This document shows, piece after piece, positions 1 to 7,958 of a DNA stretch of 21,243 nt. Origin of the DNA: a virus. The position numbers and the translations under genes are program-made. The notes under the pieces were generated by a model that was not told where the DNA came from, ran no database searches, and saw only the letters and a program-made list of their open reading frames with translations. The stretch lies in the IMG/VR virus record IMGVR_UViG_3300032053_000630, positions 1-21,243 of that record; one strand, 5' to 3'. Each line of letters starts with the position of its first letter. The stretch's first letter is position 1.

Positions 1-149
1 GCTCCCCAACGCCCGGAAGAGTCACGAGCGACCACATTCCACTTCATCCCGATCTCACCGGGATGACCTACGTACATGAGGTACTTGTCGATGATGTTCT
101 GCTGTGCTGTTGCTTGTGCGGCAAGTGTAACCTGAGTTGACTCACCCAC
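1..149 (-). CDS. Distal tail protein, N-terminal part only (runs off the window)
   Basis: This is the first 49 codons of a gene that leaves the window at base 1. It starts with GTG at 149, which overlaps the stop of the tape measure gene by eight bases, and a GAGG lies eight bases upstream. The visible peptide begins MGESTQVTLAAQAT and is rich in Gln and Ala, followed by a stretch that looks folded (residues about 20-49). In siphophages the gene after the tape measure normally encodes a distal tail or minor tail protein, so the name rests on position alone. I recognise no motif. Confidence 0.6.
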   Translation of the reverse strand, partial: MGESTQVTLAAQATAQQNIIDKYLMYVGHPGEIGMKWNVVARDSSGRWG

Positions 150-3100
150 GTGTGAATCCTCGGATGGTGTCCTCGTGACGCTTCTTCGTCGGCACCCAAA
201 CCCTTCGATACCACGTATCCCAAGCAGTTTGGTCATCCAACATGGACATGTGTCCACGTTCGAACTTCAGTTCGTCGTGGAAGTGCACAGTAATCTGAGC
301 AGGTCCAGTTTGTGTTGCAGGTTGGGGGTTCGGCAAGTTTCGCATCAACCTTGGCAGTTCACTTAGTGGGATCACTGCTTCGGGCCTGTTCCTCCGTTCA
401 CCGATCATTGCAAGTGTCGGTTGATTGACGATGCCACCTCCCTGTAGAGAGAGAAGTGCACCTATCCCACCGATGATCCCACCCAATGGCGTAAGCATAC
501 CGAGAACCTTTATCACAGGTAGCAATGCGTTGGCCATACCGAGAGCGTTTTGTGCGAACTTTGGAAGACGAACACCGAGTGCGTTCAATCCCACAACAAG
601 AGCATCCACTGCCAACACCGCTCGACCGAAGTTGAACGAGAGTGACTGCAAATTTGACTGCGTTGACTTGGTTGTCTCGCTGAGTGCTGCCGTGTTTGTC
701 GTTTGCGTTCGGGTTGCAAAGGTTTCATCCTGTGTTGCTTCCGTTTGCTCCCTCAATGCTCCAGTAACCCGATCTGTCCCACTCATCTGGGTTAGCGAAC
801 CTTCCACTTCCCAATTCGCTGGATCACCCCAATCTGTGGGTACACCTCTTTCAACAGGTTTCGCTCCAATTCGCATCCGAGCTGCAACCAACTGCATCTT
901 CGCAGCCAAAACTTGTGTGTTGGCTGCTCCTTGTTGTGTGTCGGTGAGTGTTGACAGGTCGAACGTTGCGGGCGTTGGGATGGTTTCAGGTGGTTTCGAC
1001 GCACCAGTCAATCGATCGGCAAGTTTCTTGGTGTAGTCGGTCAACTTTGTCGTGAGATATTCCGCACCCATTCGAGCGATTGCCTGTCTCACCGAACCGA
1101 TCATATCGTTCAGGAACCTGCGAATCGTGAGTCCACCCTTGCTCCGAAAACCTTGGAGCATTGAGTCGAGTGCCTTCTCGAAGTTACCCGAAACCGCTTT
1201 CGCAAGTTGGTCAAAGGTATCGTAGACCCACTTGTAGATCTTGCGGACGGTCATGCGTGCTTGCAACTCCGATTCCGCAAGCGTAATCTTGAGTCGGCTG
1301 AGAGTACGCTGGAGGTCACCCCCTCCAATTCCCTTGCTAATGGCATTCTGAACCGCAATGATCACACCCGCAATGCGAGAGGACAGTACGTTCCACTCCT
1401 CCAACTGCCGCTTGTAGTCTTGCGTTGTCAGTGCACGTGCTTCGTCTTCCTTCTTGATCTCTTCGACGATTGCTCGAATGGAGGAGAGTTCGTCCTGGAA
1501 ACTCCCACGTATATCTCGTCCCAACTGATGAGCGATAGCACGTTGCCGTTTCAGCGATGTTTCGTGCAACTCATAGAACGCGTTCTGGTTTGCAGTCATG
1601 TTGACGATAGAAGTGACGTACTCCAGTTGGTCCTCCAACAAACCTCGAATCCGACTCTTCCGGTCGACCGAATCCTGCTCATCCTGACCAAGTTCGAGAG
1701 CATTTCGCTGCTCCTCGAACTCCAGTTCGCGTTCCTCGTATTCTCCACGGAGTCTGTCTTCGTGGAGTTGGTTGATGTTATTCTCGGATTGTGCACGTTC
1801 AGCAAACAACTTCGCCAGTTCAGTAGCGATTCTGAGGGACTGTTCCTCATTGACAGAGACGATCCTCGCTTGCACCGTCTTCTTCGCGATCTCTTTGTCA
1901 ATGTTCAGGATCAGTTCACGCTCATTTGCAATGGCTGCCTCTGCTTGCAGTTTCCGGTTGGAACCCGCTTCCAACAAGGCTTCCTGGTGTCTCCGTTCAG
2001 CTTCTGCATCTTCCCGTTGACGTTGTGCGCTGATGCGTTGGAGTGCTTTCTCCGACTCCAACAAACCCCGATACAGTGCAATCCACTTTTTGAGGTCCTC
2101 ACGTCTCTCCACAGACTTCACATCCGTACCAACAATGGCAGCGAGAGCGTCCGCACCCTGTATCTCCAGTTCTTCCATTTCGGACTGAATCGCTTGTGCA
2201 CCACCGAGAACCTTGCCCTTGAGGTCACGCATCAGTTTGTCGTACGCACGAATACCCTTGTCAGTCGATGTGAAGATGTCAGCGGCCAGTCCGACGTGAA
2301 GGTCTTTGAACGTCTCGTACGCTTGTTTCAGAGCTGCAAACGCTTCAGGTGCTCGAACACCGATTGTCTTCGCCCAACGTGCCATCATGTCTTCAGAGAC
2401 ACGTTCGTTCGCTTGTCCCGCATCCCCAAGTGCATACAACGCTTCAGCAGTCTTTTGTGCCTCGGTGCGCGCACGTGCAAGTCGTTCGATTTCGCGATCT
2501 TGAGGAGCTATTTCGGAAGCAGGAACTTCACGGAAACCCATGCCACCAGGCCAAAACTGAATCCTGTTGCCACTTGCTACACGCACAGTCTGTTGCTCAT
2601 ACTTTTGCAACTTTCCGGTTGTCGAATCAATCCTGGACTCGTACTTTTGCAACTCCGCTGCTGCTTCCATGAACGATTCCTTGAGAGACTGTGACGTGTT
2701 CGAACTCTCGAGGAACTTGAGCGTCATCTTCTGGATGCTAGTTGCAGTACCTTCCGCACCTGCTCTCAGTTTGTGGATCCACGACAACAAACCACCAAGG
2801 ATAGCGGTTGCAGCACCAATGATCAACATCCCGACGACAAATCGGGAGAGTACTGCCCATGTAGTCGCTGCTGCCGCCGAAAGTGCTTTCATCGCACCCG
2901 CCCAACCCAGGGTTGTTGCGGTTCCAGCAACCTGTACGGCTTCAAGACCCTTTGCTGTTTGCGTTTGCGCAATCAACACCGCGTTGGAGTTTCCAACGGC
3001 TTGTGCAAGTGGGATTTGTGCCTTGGTCGACGCATCGTACGCACCCACCACGTTGTACATCTTGCGTGAGGCATCGTCCCAAACCTTTGTGGATGCGACA

Positions 3101-5268
3101 AACTGACCCTGAATCGGCATTGCGTTCGCATACCACCGACGCAACGCTGTACTGAATCCGTTCAGGTTTGCCGTACTGGTGTACGAGATCGCACTGAACG
3201 CCAGGAAGGCACGACCCAACGCACCGGTGATGTTCCCAACCTTGACCATGTTCTGGAACAGGAACACCAACACAGGACCCAGTGCTACACCAATGCCACC
3301 GAACGCGATCAACGAACTGGTCATTCCCTTCAGCCAACCGGGCATGTGCGACAGTTGGTATGCGAACGCGTTGAAGACATCAGAAAGTCCTCGAACGACA
3401 GGAAGAAGACCTGCAAAGATGGAACGAGCAGAGTCTTGTGCGGCTTGTGACATCCTCTGCAATTGGAAGGCTGTCGTCTTCTGTGCTGCTTGGTACTTGA
3501 CCTCGGTGAGCGAGAGCGAATCGTAGATTGCACCGAGGTTTGCCAGATATCCAGCATAGTTCTGGAGTACTGGCAGGGTTGCGAGGAACGCAGAGATGTG
3601 TGGGAAGATGAGTTTCGCAACGTCAACAGGAATGGAACTGAGTTTGGCCAACGTCTCCATCATCTTCCCTTGCGCAACTGCTGCCACACCCACTTCTACA
3701 CCGTACGCACGCAACGCCTTTGTGGCTTGTGGTCCTGCAAGTACGATGTTGAAGAGTGCACGATTGAAACCGGTTGTCGAACGTTCCAGAGTCAGTCCTG
3801 CCTGTGTTGCAGTGGCAAGGTAGGCAGTCAGTTCCTCAAGTGACACACCAGCAAGTGCAGCAGTTGTTGCGGAACGACCAATTGCGTCAGTCAACTGCTT
3901 GACGTCGAAACGACCTCGAACCTGTGCCGCAAAGAGGATGTCCGAGATGCGTTGGACGTTCGTGATAGCCTTCCCATTCTCGATGTACTCACGCGTAACC
4001 GCGTGCACCGTCTTCCCAAAGATGCCGTTCATGTTTGCGGCAGCATCGGCTTCCAAGTTGTACGACTTCAACACCGACACCAGTGCCTTTGACGCACTTT
4101 CCATGTCGGTGAAACCACCAACCGCAAGTTTGCCTGCCTGTTCGAGGATTTCCATCGCCTGTGCAGCGGGAATGGCAGTGGAGACAATGTCAAAGAGTGC
4201 GTTGGTAACGACTTCGGAAGACTGTCCGAACTGGATGGTCAGTTCCCGAACGCGAGGTGTCATTACTGCAACAACCGCATTGGCCTCGTTCAGAGGTGTC
4301 GCGAAGTCGTCAATGATGGTACTTCCAACCTTCGCCATCTGTTGTTCGAGTTCGACAGCTGGTTTGATCAGCATTCCAAGTGCGAATGCCATGATCGACA
4401 AACCAGCGGTGAACACGAGTGCGGAACGCTCAAACTGCCTCAACCGGTAGACAAGTGTGTCGAGAGGACCACCCGTCGTGACCAGTTGACGGAGTTTGAA
4501 GTCCATAGTGCCCATTGCACGAGGCAATGTAACACCCATCCACTGTTGCATCCCTTGAAACTGACTGACGAGTACGTTCGAGATGCCACCCATTCCTGCA
4601 CTTACAACCCCACCAACGCCACGTCGCACCCAAGTCATGTTCGCCACCATCGCATTCATGGGTGCCATGACCATTGTACTCAACATTGCGGGAATGCGTT
4701 GGACACCTGCAAGTACTTGTGCACCGAACGTCTGGAAAGCGACACCCGTTTCGGCCAAACGCTGACCTACCAGCGTTCTAAACTGGGGCATCGTTTGCGT
4801 TGCAAACACAGTCAACGCGCGTTGAGGTGCTTCGACGGCCCGAAATACTCGATTGCCCCAACTTTCGAACGAGAGTGCACCTCCCTGCAATGCCGTTCCT
4901 GTTCCGGTAACTGCTTGTCCAATCCCTTGGAATACTCCCCTAAGTTTGGAACTCGTCCCCGCCATCACATTGCTTACACCCACCATTGCGGTTTGGAGAC
5001 CAGTCCCAAGACCCTTTCCCAAACTCTGACCCAGTGCAACACCCGTATTCTCCAACCGAACTGCACTGCGAACCAGTGCAACTTGCAGTTTGTCGGAGGG
5101 CATGAGTGACGCTTGCAGTTTGGCGGAGAGTTGAGTTCCAGCCTGTTGCAGTCGCATGCCAGTAGTGGTGACAACGCCAACTGCTCGTTCCATTGCCGCT
5201 TGCAGTTGGTCAATCTGTGCACCAATGGTCAGTACGATTTGCAAAGGTCCGGAAGTGTCAGGCATCAT
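142..5268 (-). CDS. Tail tape measure protein
   Basis: This 1708-residue protein is the largest in the window. It sits just after the tail chaperone pair, which is the classic place for the tape measure, the protein that sets tail length and fills the tail tube. Residues 1-280 are repetitive helices rich in Gln, Gly and Val. A hydrophobic segment lies near 284-302, and residues about 305-520 look like the TP901-type tape measure core. More hydrophobic segments occur in the middle and near the C-terminus. A long charged, coiled-coil-like region rich in Glu, Arg and Gln lies at roughly 1080-1330. The C-terminal part contains GGGIVNQPTLAMIGE and EAVIPL, a pattern common at the end of phage tail proteins. 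By the usual rule of about 0.15 nm per residue the tail would be near 250 nm. The ATG at 5268 overlaps the upstream TGA; a second ATG follows directly at 5265. Confidence 0.95.
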   Translation of the reverse strand: MMPDTSGPLQIVLTIGAQIDQLQAAMERAVGVVTTTGMRLQQAGTQLSAKLQASLMPSDKLQVALVRSAVRLENTGVALGQSLGKGLGTGLQTAMVGVSNVMAGTSSKLRGVFQGIGQAVTGTGTALQGGALSFESWGNRVFRAVEAPQRALTVFATQTMPQFRTLVGQRLAETGVAFQTFGAQVLAGVQRIPAMLSTMVMAPMNAMVANMTWVRRGVGGVVSAGMGGISNVLVSQFQGMQQWMGVTLPRAMGTMDFKLRQLVTTGGPLDTLVYRLRQFERSALVFTAGLSIMAFALGMLIKPAVELEQQMAKVGSTIIDDFATPLNEANAVVAVMTPRVRELTIQFGQSSEVVTNALFDIVSTAIPAAQAMEILEQAGKLAVGGFTDMESASKALVSVLKSYNLEADAAANMNGIFGKTVHAVTREYIENGKAITNVQRISDILFAAQVRGRFDVKQLTDAIGRSATTAALAGVSLEELTAYLATATQAGLTLERSTTGFNRALFNIVLAGPQATKALRAYGVEVGVAAVAQGKMMETLAKLSSIPVDVAKLIFPHISAFLATLPVLQNYAGYLANLGAIYDSLSLTEVKYQAAQKTTAFQLQRMSQAAQDSARSIFAGLLPVVRGLSDVFNAFAYQLSHMPGWLKGMTSSLIAFGGIGVALGPVLVFLFQNMVKVGNITGALGRAFLAFSAISYTSTANLNGFSTALRRWYANAMPIQGQFVASTKVWDDASRKMYNVVGAYDASTKAQIPLAQAVGNSNAVLIAQTQTAKGLEAVQVAGTATTLGWAGAMKALSAAAATTWAVLSRFVVGMLIIGAATAILGGLLSWIHKLRAGAEGTATSIQKMTLKFLESSNTSQSLKESFMEAAAELQKYESRIDSTTGKLQKYEQQTVRVASGNRIQFWPGGMGFREVPASEIAPQDREIERLARARTEAQKTAEALYALGDAGQANERVSEDMMARWAKTIGVRAPEAFAALKQAYETFKDLHVGLAADIFTSTDKGIRAYDKLMRDLKGKVLGGAQAIQSEMEELEIQGADALAAIVGTDVKSVERREDLKKWIALYRGLLESEKALQRISAQRQREDAEAERRHQEALLEAGSNRKLQAEAAIANERELILNIDKEIAKKTVQARIVSVNEEQSLRIATELAKLFAERAQSENNINQLHEDRLRGEYEERELEFEEQRNALELGQDEQDSVDRKSRIRGLLEDQLEYVTSIVNMTANQNAFYELHETSLKRQRAIAHQLGRDIRGSFQDELSSIRAIVEEIKKEDEARALTTQDYKRQLEEWNVLSSRIAGVIIAVQNAISKGIGGGDLQRTLSRLKITLAESELQARMTVRKIYKWVYDTFDQLAKAVSGNFEKALDSMLQGFRSKGGLTIRRFLNDMIGSVRQAIARMGAEYLTTKLTDYTKKLADRLTGASKPPETIPTPATFDLSTLTDTQQGAANTQVLAAKMQLVAARMRIGAKPVERGVPTDWGDPANWEVEGSLTQMSGTDRVTGALREQTEATQDETFATRTQTTNTAALSETTKSTQSNLQSLSFNFGRAVLAVDALVVGLNALGVRLPKFAQNALGMANALLPVIKVLGMLTPLGGIIGGIGALLSLQGGGIVNQPTLAMIGERRNRPEAVIPLSELPRLMRNLPNPQPATQTGPAQITVHFHDELKFERGHMSMLDDQTAWDTWYRRVWVPTKKRHEDTIRGFTRG

Positions 5269-5989
5269 TCACCCTGCATGAGACCGGAAGACACAGCACG
5301 TCCAATGCTAGCTTCAACAGCCTCGGGAGAGAACGGGTTTGCGAGAGGAGATTCGACCGAAGCAGCATCCACACCTGAACCGAGACTCAGACCCATCAGT
5401 TTGGCCTGTGTCACGAGTTCGTCGGCACGCATCTTCGACAAGTGCTCCACCATTGCCACCAGTCGACTTCGGGGTTCGTCCAACACGGTGTCAGGTGTCC
5501 ATCCGCAATGCATTGCGAAATACGACAACACCCAACCCAGTGTTACTCTTACTTTGCCTCGCCGGCTAGCAGTTTGCCTAGCGGACGGCAGGCTGACCTC
5601 AACTCCGAAATCGTCACCCCGAAGAAAGGGACCAGCAGGTTCACCACGTCAACCAAACGCAGGTTGTCCTGTACCCAATCGACGTCCCTTGGCACGTCTT
5701 TCGTCGAGAGCAACACGGAAGCCATGGTAACCAACCTCTCCGGTGTCTTCTCGAGCACTGACTTCAGCAACTCGACCGTAACCTTGAAGTTCTTTCGTGC
5801 ATCCTCGTCAAGCGCGAAATCTTTACCAAAGGCATCCTTGAGTGCAATGGCAATCTGCTGCGATACCAACGCTTCCTTCCGAAGCGTAACTTGCGGGACT
5901 GCGATTGAGTCCCCGTTGACGGTTTTGATGGACTGTGGTATGGGAAGGATTTGGTCCACTTCGTCCTTCTTCTTGTCGATAATTGGCAT
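5265..5989 (-). CDS. Tail assembly chaperone, long form made by -1 frameshift (G-T type)
   Basis: A second open frame just upstream of the tape measure gene ends at 5265. It has no convincing start of its own: the GTG at 5531 lacks a ribosome binding site. The frame is open back through the end of the preceding gene and lies in the -1 phase relative to it. A slip at GGCAAAG (5558 to 5552), the last codons before the short form's TAA, would join residue 146 to VRVTLGW and then LSYFAMHCGWTPDT, giving a 241-residue fusion. This is the lambda gpG/gpGT arrangement: both products coat the tape measure during tail assembly and the long form recruits tube subunits. The phase and site are seen directly; the frameshift itself is inferred. 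Confidence 0.8.
5549..5989 (-). CDS. Tail assembly chaperone, short form (G type)
   Basis: This is a 146-residue, mainly helical, charged protein placed between the tail tube and tape measure genes. It begins MPIIDKKKDEVDQILP and ends LGKLLAGEAK. No catalytic motif or membrane segment is visible. Its size, position and the -1 phase reading frame behind it match the lambda G family of tail chaperones, which bind the tape measure and are absent from the finished virion. The start ATG at 5989 has only a weak GAGA upstream. Identity rests on context more than on sequence similarity. Confidence 0.8.
   Translation of the reverse strand: MPIIDKKKDEVDQILPIPQSIKTVNGDSIAVPQVTLRKEALVSQQIAIALKDAFGKDFALDEDARKNFKVTVELLKSVLEKTPERLVTMASVLLSTKDVPRDVDWVQDNLRLVDVVNLLVPFFGVTISELRSACRPLGKLLAGEAK
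5552..5558 (-). other. Predicted -1 frameshift slippery site GGCAAAG
   Basis: On the minus strand the zero frame reads GAG GCA AAG TAA, so the heptamer G-GCA-AAG sits directly before the stop codon. A -1 slip would re-read AAG as AAA in the A site; GCA to GGC in the P site is imperfect. It resembles the lambda site GGGAAAG. The stop codon next to it could favour slipping. A GGCAAAC copy lies about 20 bases upstream, but the stop-adjacent copy gives the better exit. Confidence 0.65.
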
Positions 5990-6018
5990 GGAAGTCTCGC
6001 CCCTCTATTGCCGGTAAG

Positions 6019-6592
6019 TTACGGTCTCGGCCAACCCGCAAGCGTGATGCGCCGAATGAGTCGGAACATCTCCTCGTTTGCGGGAGGCTTAGCACCATTG
6101 AACATCTGTGTCGCAGTGTTTGCAGACCAAGTGACAGGGAACTCGTGAGCGTTTTCCTGGAACTGGAACTGCATGTCACCCGACGGTTGTGCATCCCAGA
6201 TGTACAAGTCGATGGTGTGGTTTGCGGGAGTCGAGTGACGGTAAACCAGTGCAGTGTGAAGCACGTTCATGTCGCCACCGAATCCAAGTGTCTCGGCAGC
6301 TGCAGTGGCAGCAGTTACGCCTGCACCGTAGAACCTCGCAAGATTCGTAAGATTCCACTCCATACCCGACACCGTCAACTCCACCGTCTCCTTGACTGCC
6401 CACTGCTGAACCAAACCCTGCGGTGAACCCTGAAACACCTGGAGCAGTTGTCGCTGAACACGGAACTGTGCACCACCAACTGTCACGGCTCCAATGTCAA
6501 CAGAAGGAGTCGCACCAACCGCTCCGATGTAGAGAATTCCGGGTCCGAACGACAGGTTACTGGTTGAGTAATTCGGGAGATTCGTAGGTCAT
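6019..6592 (-). CDS. Major tail tube protein, with the start apparently out of frame by one base
   Basis: The long frame ends at 6019 and encodes a beta-rich protein. It includes SFGPGILYIGAVGATPSVDIG near the N-terminus, then VELTVSGMEWNLTNLARFYGAG and a C-terminus GWPRP. Size (about 190 residues) and position before the chaperones fit a siphophage tail tube subunit. The frame has no ATG, GTG or TTG before the conserved part: it runs back to a TGA at 6589-6591. The good ribosome binding site (AAAGGA) and ATG at 6592 are in another phase, which stops after MTYESPELLNQ. Removing one C from codon 2 would give MTTNLPNYSTSNLSFGPG, a natural N-terminus. So this is either a one-base error, a real frameshift mutation, or a programmed +1 shift. 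A GTG at 6486 is a possible internal start but would delete the conserved N-terminal strand. Confidence 0.8.
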
Positions 6593-6602
6593 CACTTCCT
6601 TT

Positions 6603-6947
6603 CTACGTGGGATTTGAGTGTTGCGTTTCACTGGATCCAGTTACAATCTGGTGTGCCGTAGCACTGACGGAACTGATTCTGCCACATCTGTAACACGTTA
6701 CATCTACCCTGCCACGAATGAGTGTGATGTTGACATACATGTCCTTTCGCTTGATCTGAATGGTGTCAGCAGGTTTGTCGCCGTCAAGCATTCGAGGGTC
6801 TGTGCTGAATACACCAACAGGTTCACCACATGTCTCACACATCCACGGTTTTCCAAACGGCATCTGTCGAGGAACGATCGTCTCGGAACGATTGGGTCGA
6901 GAACCTCTGTATGTGGGTTTCACCCAACGACGTGGTCCACTGTTCAT
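6603..6947 (-). CDS. Small zinc-ribbon-like protein in the tail gene block
   Basis: This 114-residue protein starts with an ATG at 6947 that overlaps the upstream TGA in an ATGA arrangement, so it is translationally coupled to the tail terminator gene. It has two CxxC pairs, at residues 37/40 (CETC) and 85/88 (CYRC), spaced as in a zinc ribbon. The N-terminal 35 residues are basic and Pro-rich. No known phage family is recognised. Its position between the terminator and tail tube suggests a structural or assembly role, but binding to nucleic acid is also possible. Confidence 0.75.
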   Translation of the reverse strand: MNSGPRRWVKPTYRGSRPNRSETIVPRQMPFGKPWMCETCGEPVGVFSTDPRMLDGDKPADTIQIKRKDMYVNITLIRGRVDVTCYRCGRISSVSATAHQIVTGSSETQHSNPT

Positions 6948-7360
6948 GACTGCACCATCCTCGCAATATAGTGAGTGTAGACACCCAACGCGTGGGATGT
7001 TGGATCGACCACTTTGATTCCGTCGGTGCTACATGTGAACTCGACATGCAGTCCCATTCCCGACACGAGCTTTCTGTCCAACACACTCGAAACTGCCGCA
7101 CTCAACTCAAAAGCACCACCATAGTCGGTTTTGACCCAACTCTGTACGATCAAGTCGCAGAACCCCATTGCAGGAACGTCGGGACTAACCTGAACCGATC
7201 CGTACTCAAACGCAACGAGTGGAAACGTCGGTTTCACCAGATCGGGCAAACCCGTCGCGTGAATGCGATCAGCCACAATCGCGTTCACATTGGTCGAGTT
7301 CATTAGCGTTGTCCGAAGCAGCGCTTCGAAGTCGCCCATCAACGTTCCAATGTTGCTCAC
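6944..7360 (-). CDS. Tail terminator / tail completion protein (DUF3168-like)
   Basis: A 138-residue protein located between the gp10-like gene and the tail tube. The pattern GDFEALLRTTLMNSTNVNAI, then RIHATGLPDLVKPTFPLVAF, resembles the DUF3168 / tail terminator family, whose hexamer caps the tail tube and joins it to the head. I placed the start at GTG 7360: AAGGG lies eight bases upstream, right at the end of the previous gene. An ATG at 7339 is an alternative, and the open frame extends back to 7417. Family assignment is from memory of the fold pattern. Confidence 0.72.
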   Translation of the reverse strand: MSNIGTLMGDFEALLRTTLMNSTNVNAIVADRIHATGLPDLVKPTFPLVAFEYGSVQVSPDVPAMGFCDLIVQSWVKTDYGGAFELSAAVSSVLDRKLVSGMGLHVEFTCSTDGIKVVDPTSHALGVYTHYIARMVQS

Positions 7361-7364
7361 ACTC

Positions 7365-7958
7365 TCAACCCTTCCACGGTCCAACCTTTGCCGCACCACC
7401 CGCACTTTGAACCACAACCTGATTTACGAGTCGGAGGATTCGCTCGTAGAACTGGTTCGTGAGTTTGATCATGTCCAAGACTTTGCGAGGGTCACGATCG
7501 ATCATCTTCGAGGTTCCACCAACCACGAACTCTGCATGTGGTGACAACGCTTTGAGAAACCCGATCCTGAACCTCATCTGTGTTCCACCCGTTGGATCGA
7601 CGCCCACGACGAGTGAGTCCTTCATCATCGCAATACCCACTCTTGCTGCCTCTTTGGGTTGAATGTGTACGCGAGGCAACTCGAACGCAATTGGTCGAAC
7701 TGTCGCTTCCATTGCACCCCTGAAGTGGGCTGCTTTACGAACACGTGGATTGCGTGCGTACCAATCTGCAATCGACTGTGGTCGGTCTTTGTGTTCGTCG
7801 TCAAGGAAGTACTCCTTCGCAACTTCCTCCTTCAACCTCTTCGCTTCCGCCAACATAACGGGTCGAAGTTGCGTCCGAAGTTGTGGAGTGATCGTTTGGA
7901 ACACCTTTACGACGAGATCGACTCCAAAGACTTGTATCGTTCCACTTCCTGCTGCCAC
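7365..7958 (-). CDS. Neck / tail completion protein (HK97 gp10-like)
   Basis: A 197-residue protein starting at GTG 7958 with GGAGG four bases upstream. The start lies inside the end of the glycosyltransferase gene, a 52-base overlap. Residues 1-60 (FGVDLVVKVFQTITPQLRTQ, then an acidic/basic helix) followed by a DRPQSIADWYARNPRVRKAAHF segment fit minor structural proteins that sit between the connector and the tail terminator. The middle carries PTGGTQMRFRIGFLKALSPHAEFVVGG, similar to the HK97 gp10 group, where a terminal 'HA..VE.G' block is common. Medium confidence in family, high confidence that it is a gene. Confidence 0.7.
   Translation of the reverse strand: MAAGSGTIQVFGVDLVVKVFQTITPQLRTQLRPVMLAEAKRLKEEVAKEYFLDDEHKDRPQSIADWYARNPRVRKAAHFRGAMEATVRPIAFELPRVHIQPKEAARVGIAMMKDSLVVGVDPTGGTQMRFRIGFLKALSPHAEFVVGGTSKMIDRDPRKVLDMIKLTNQFYERILRLVNQVVVQSAGGAAKVGPWKG

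Noticed and set aside
1207-2694. Long plus-strand open frame (495 codons) opposite the tape measure gene
   Set aside because: It is the antisense shadow of a clear tape measure protein and has no ribosome site or recognisable content.
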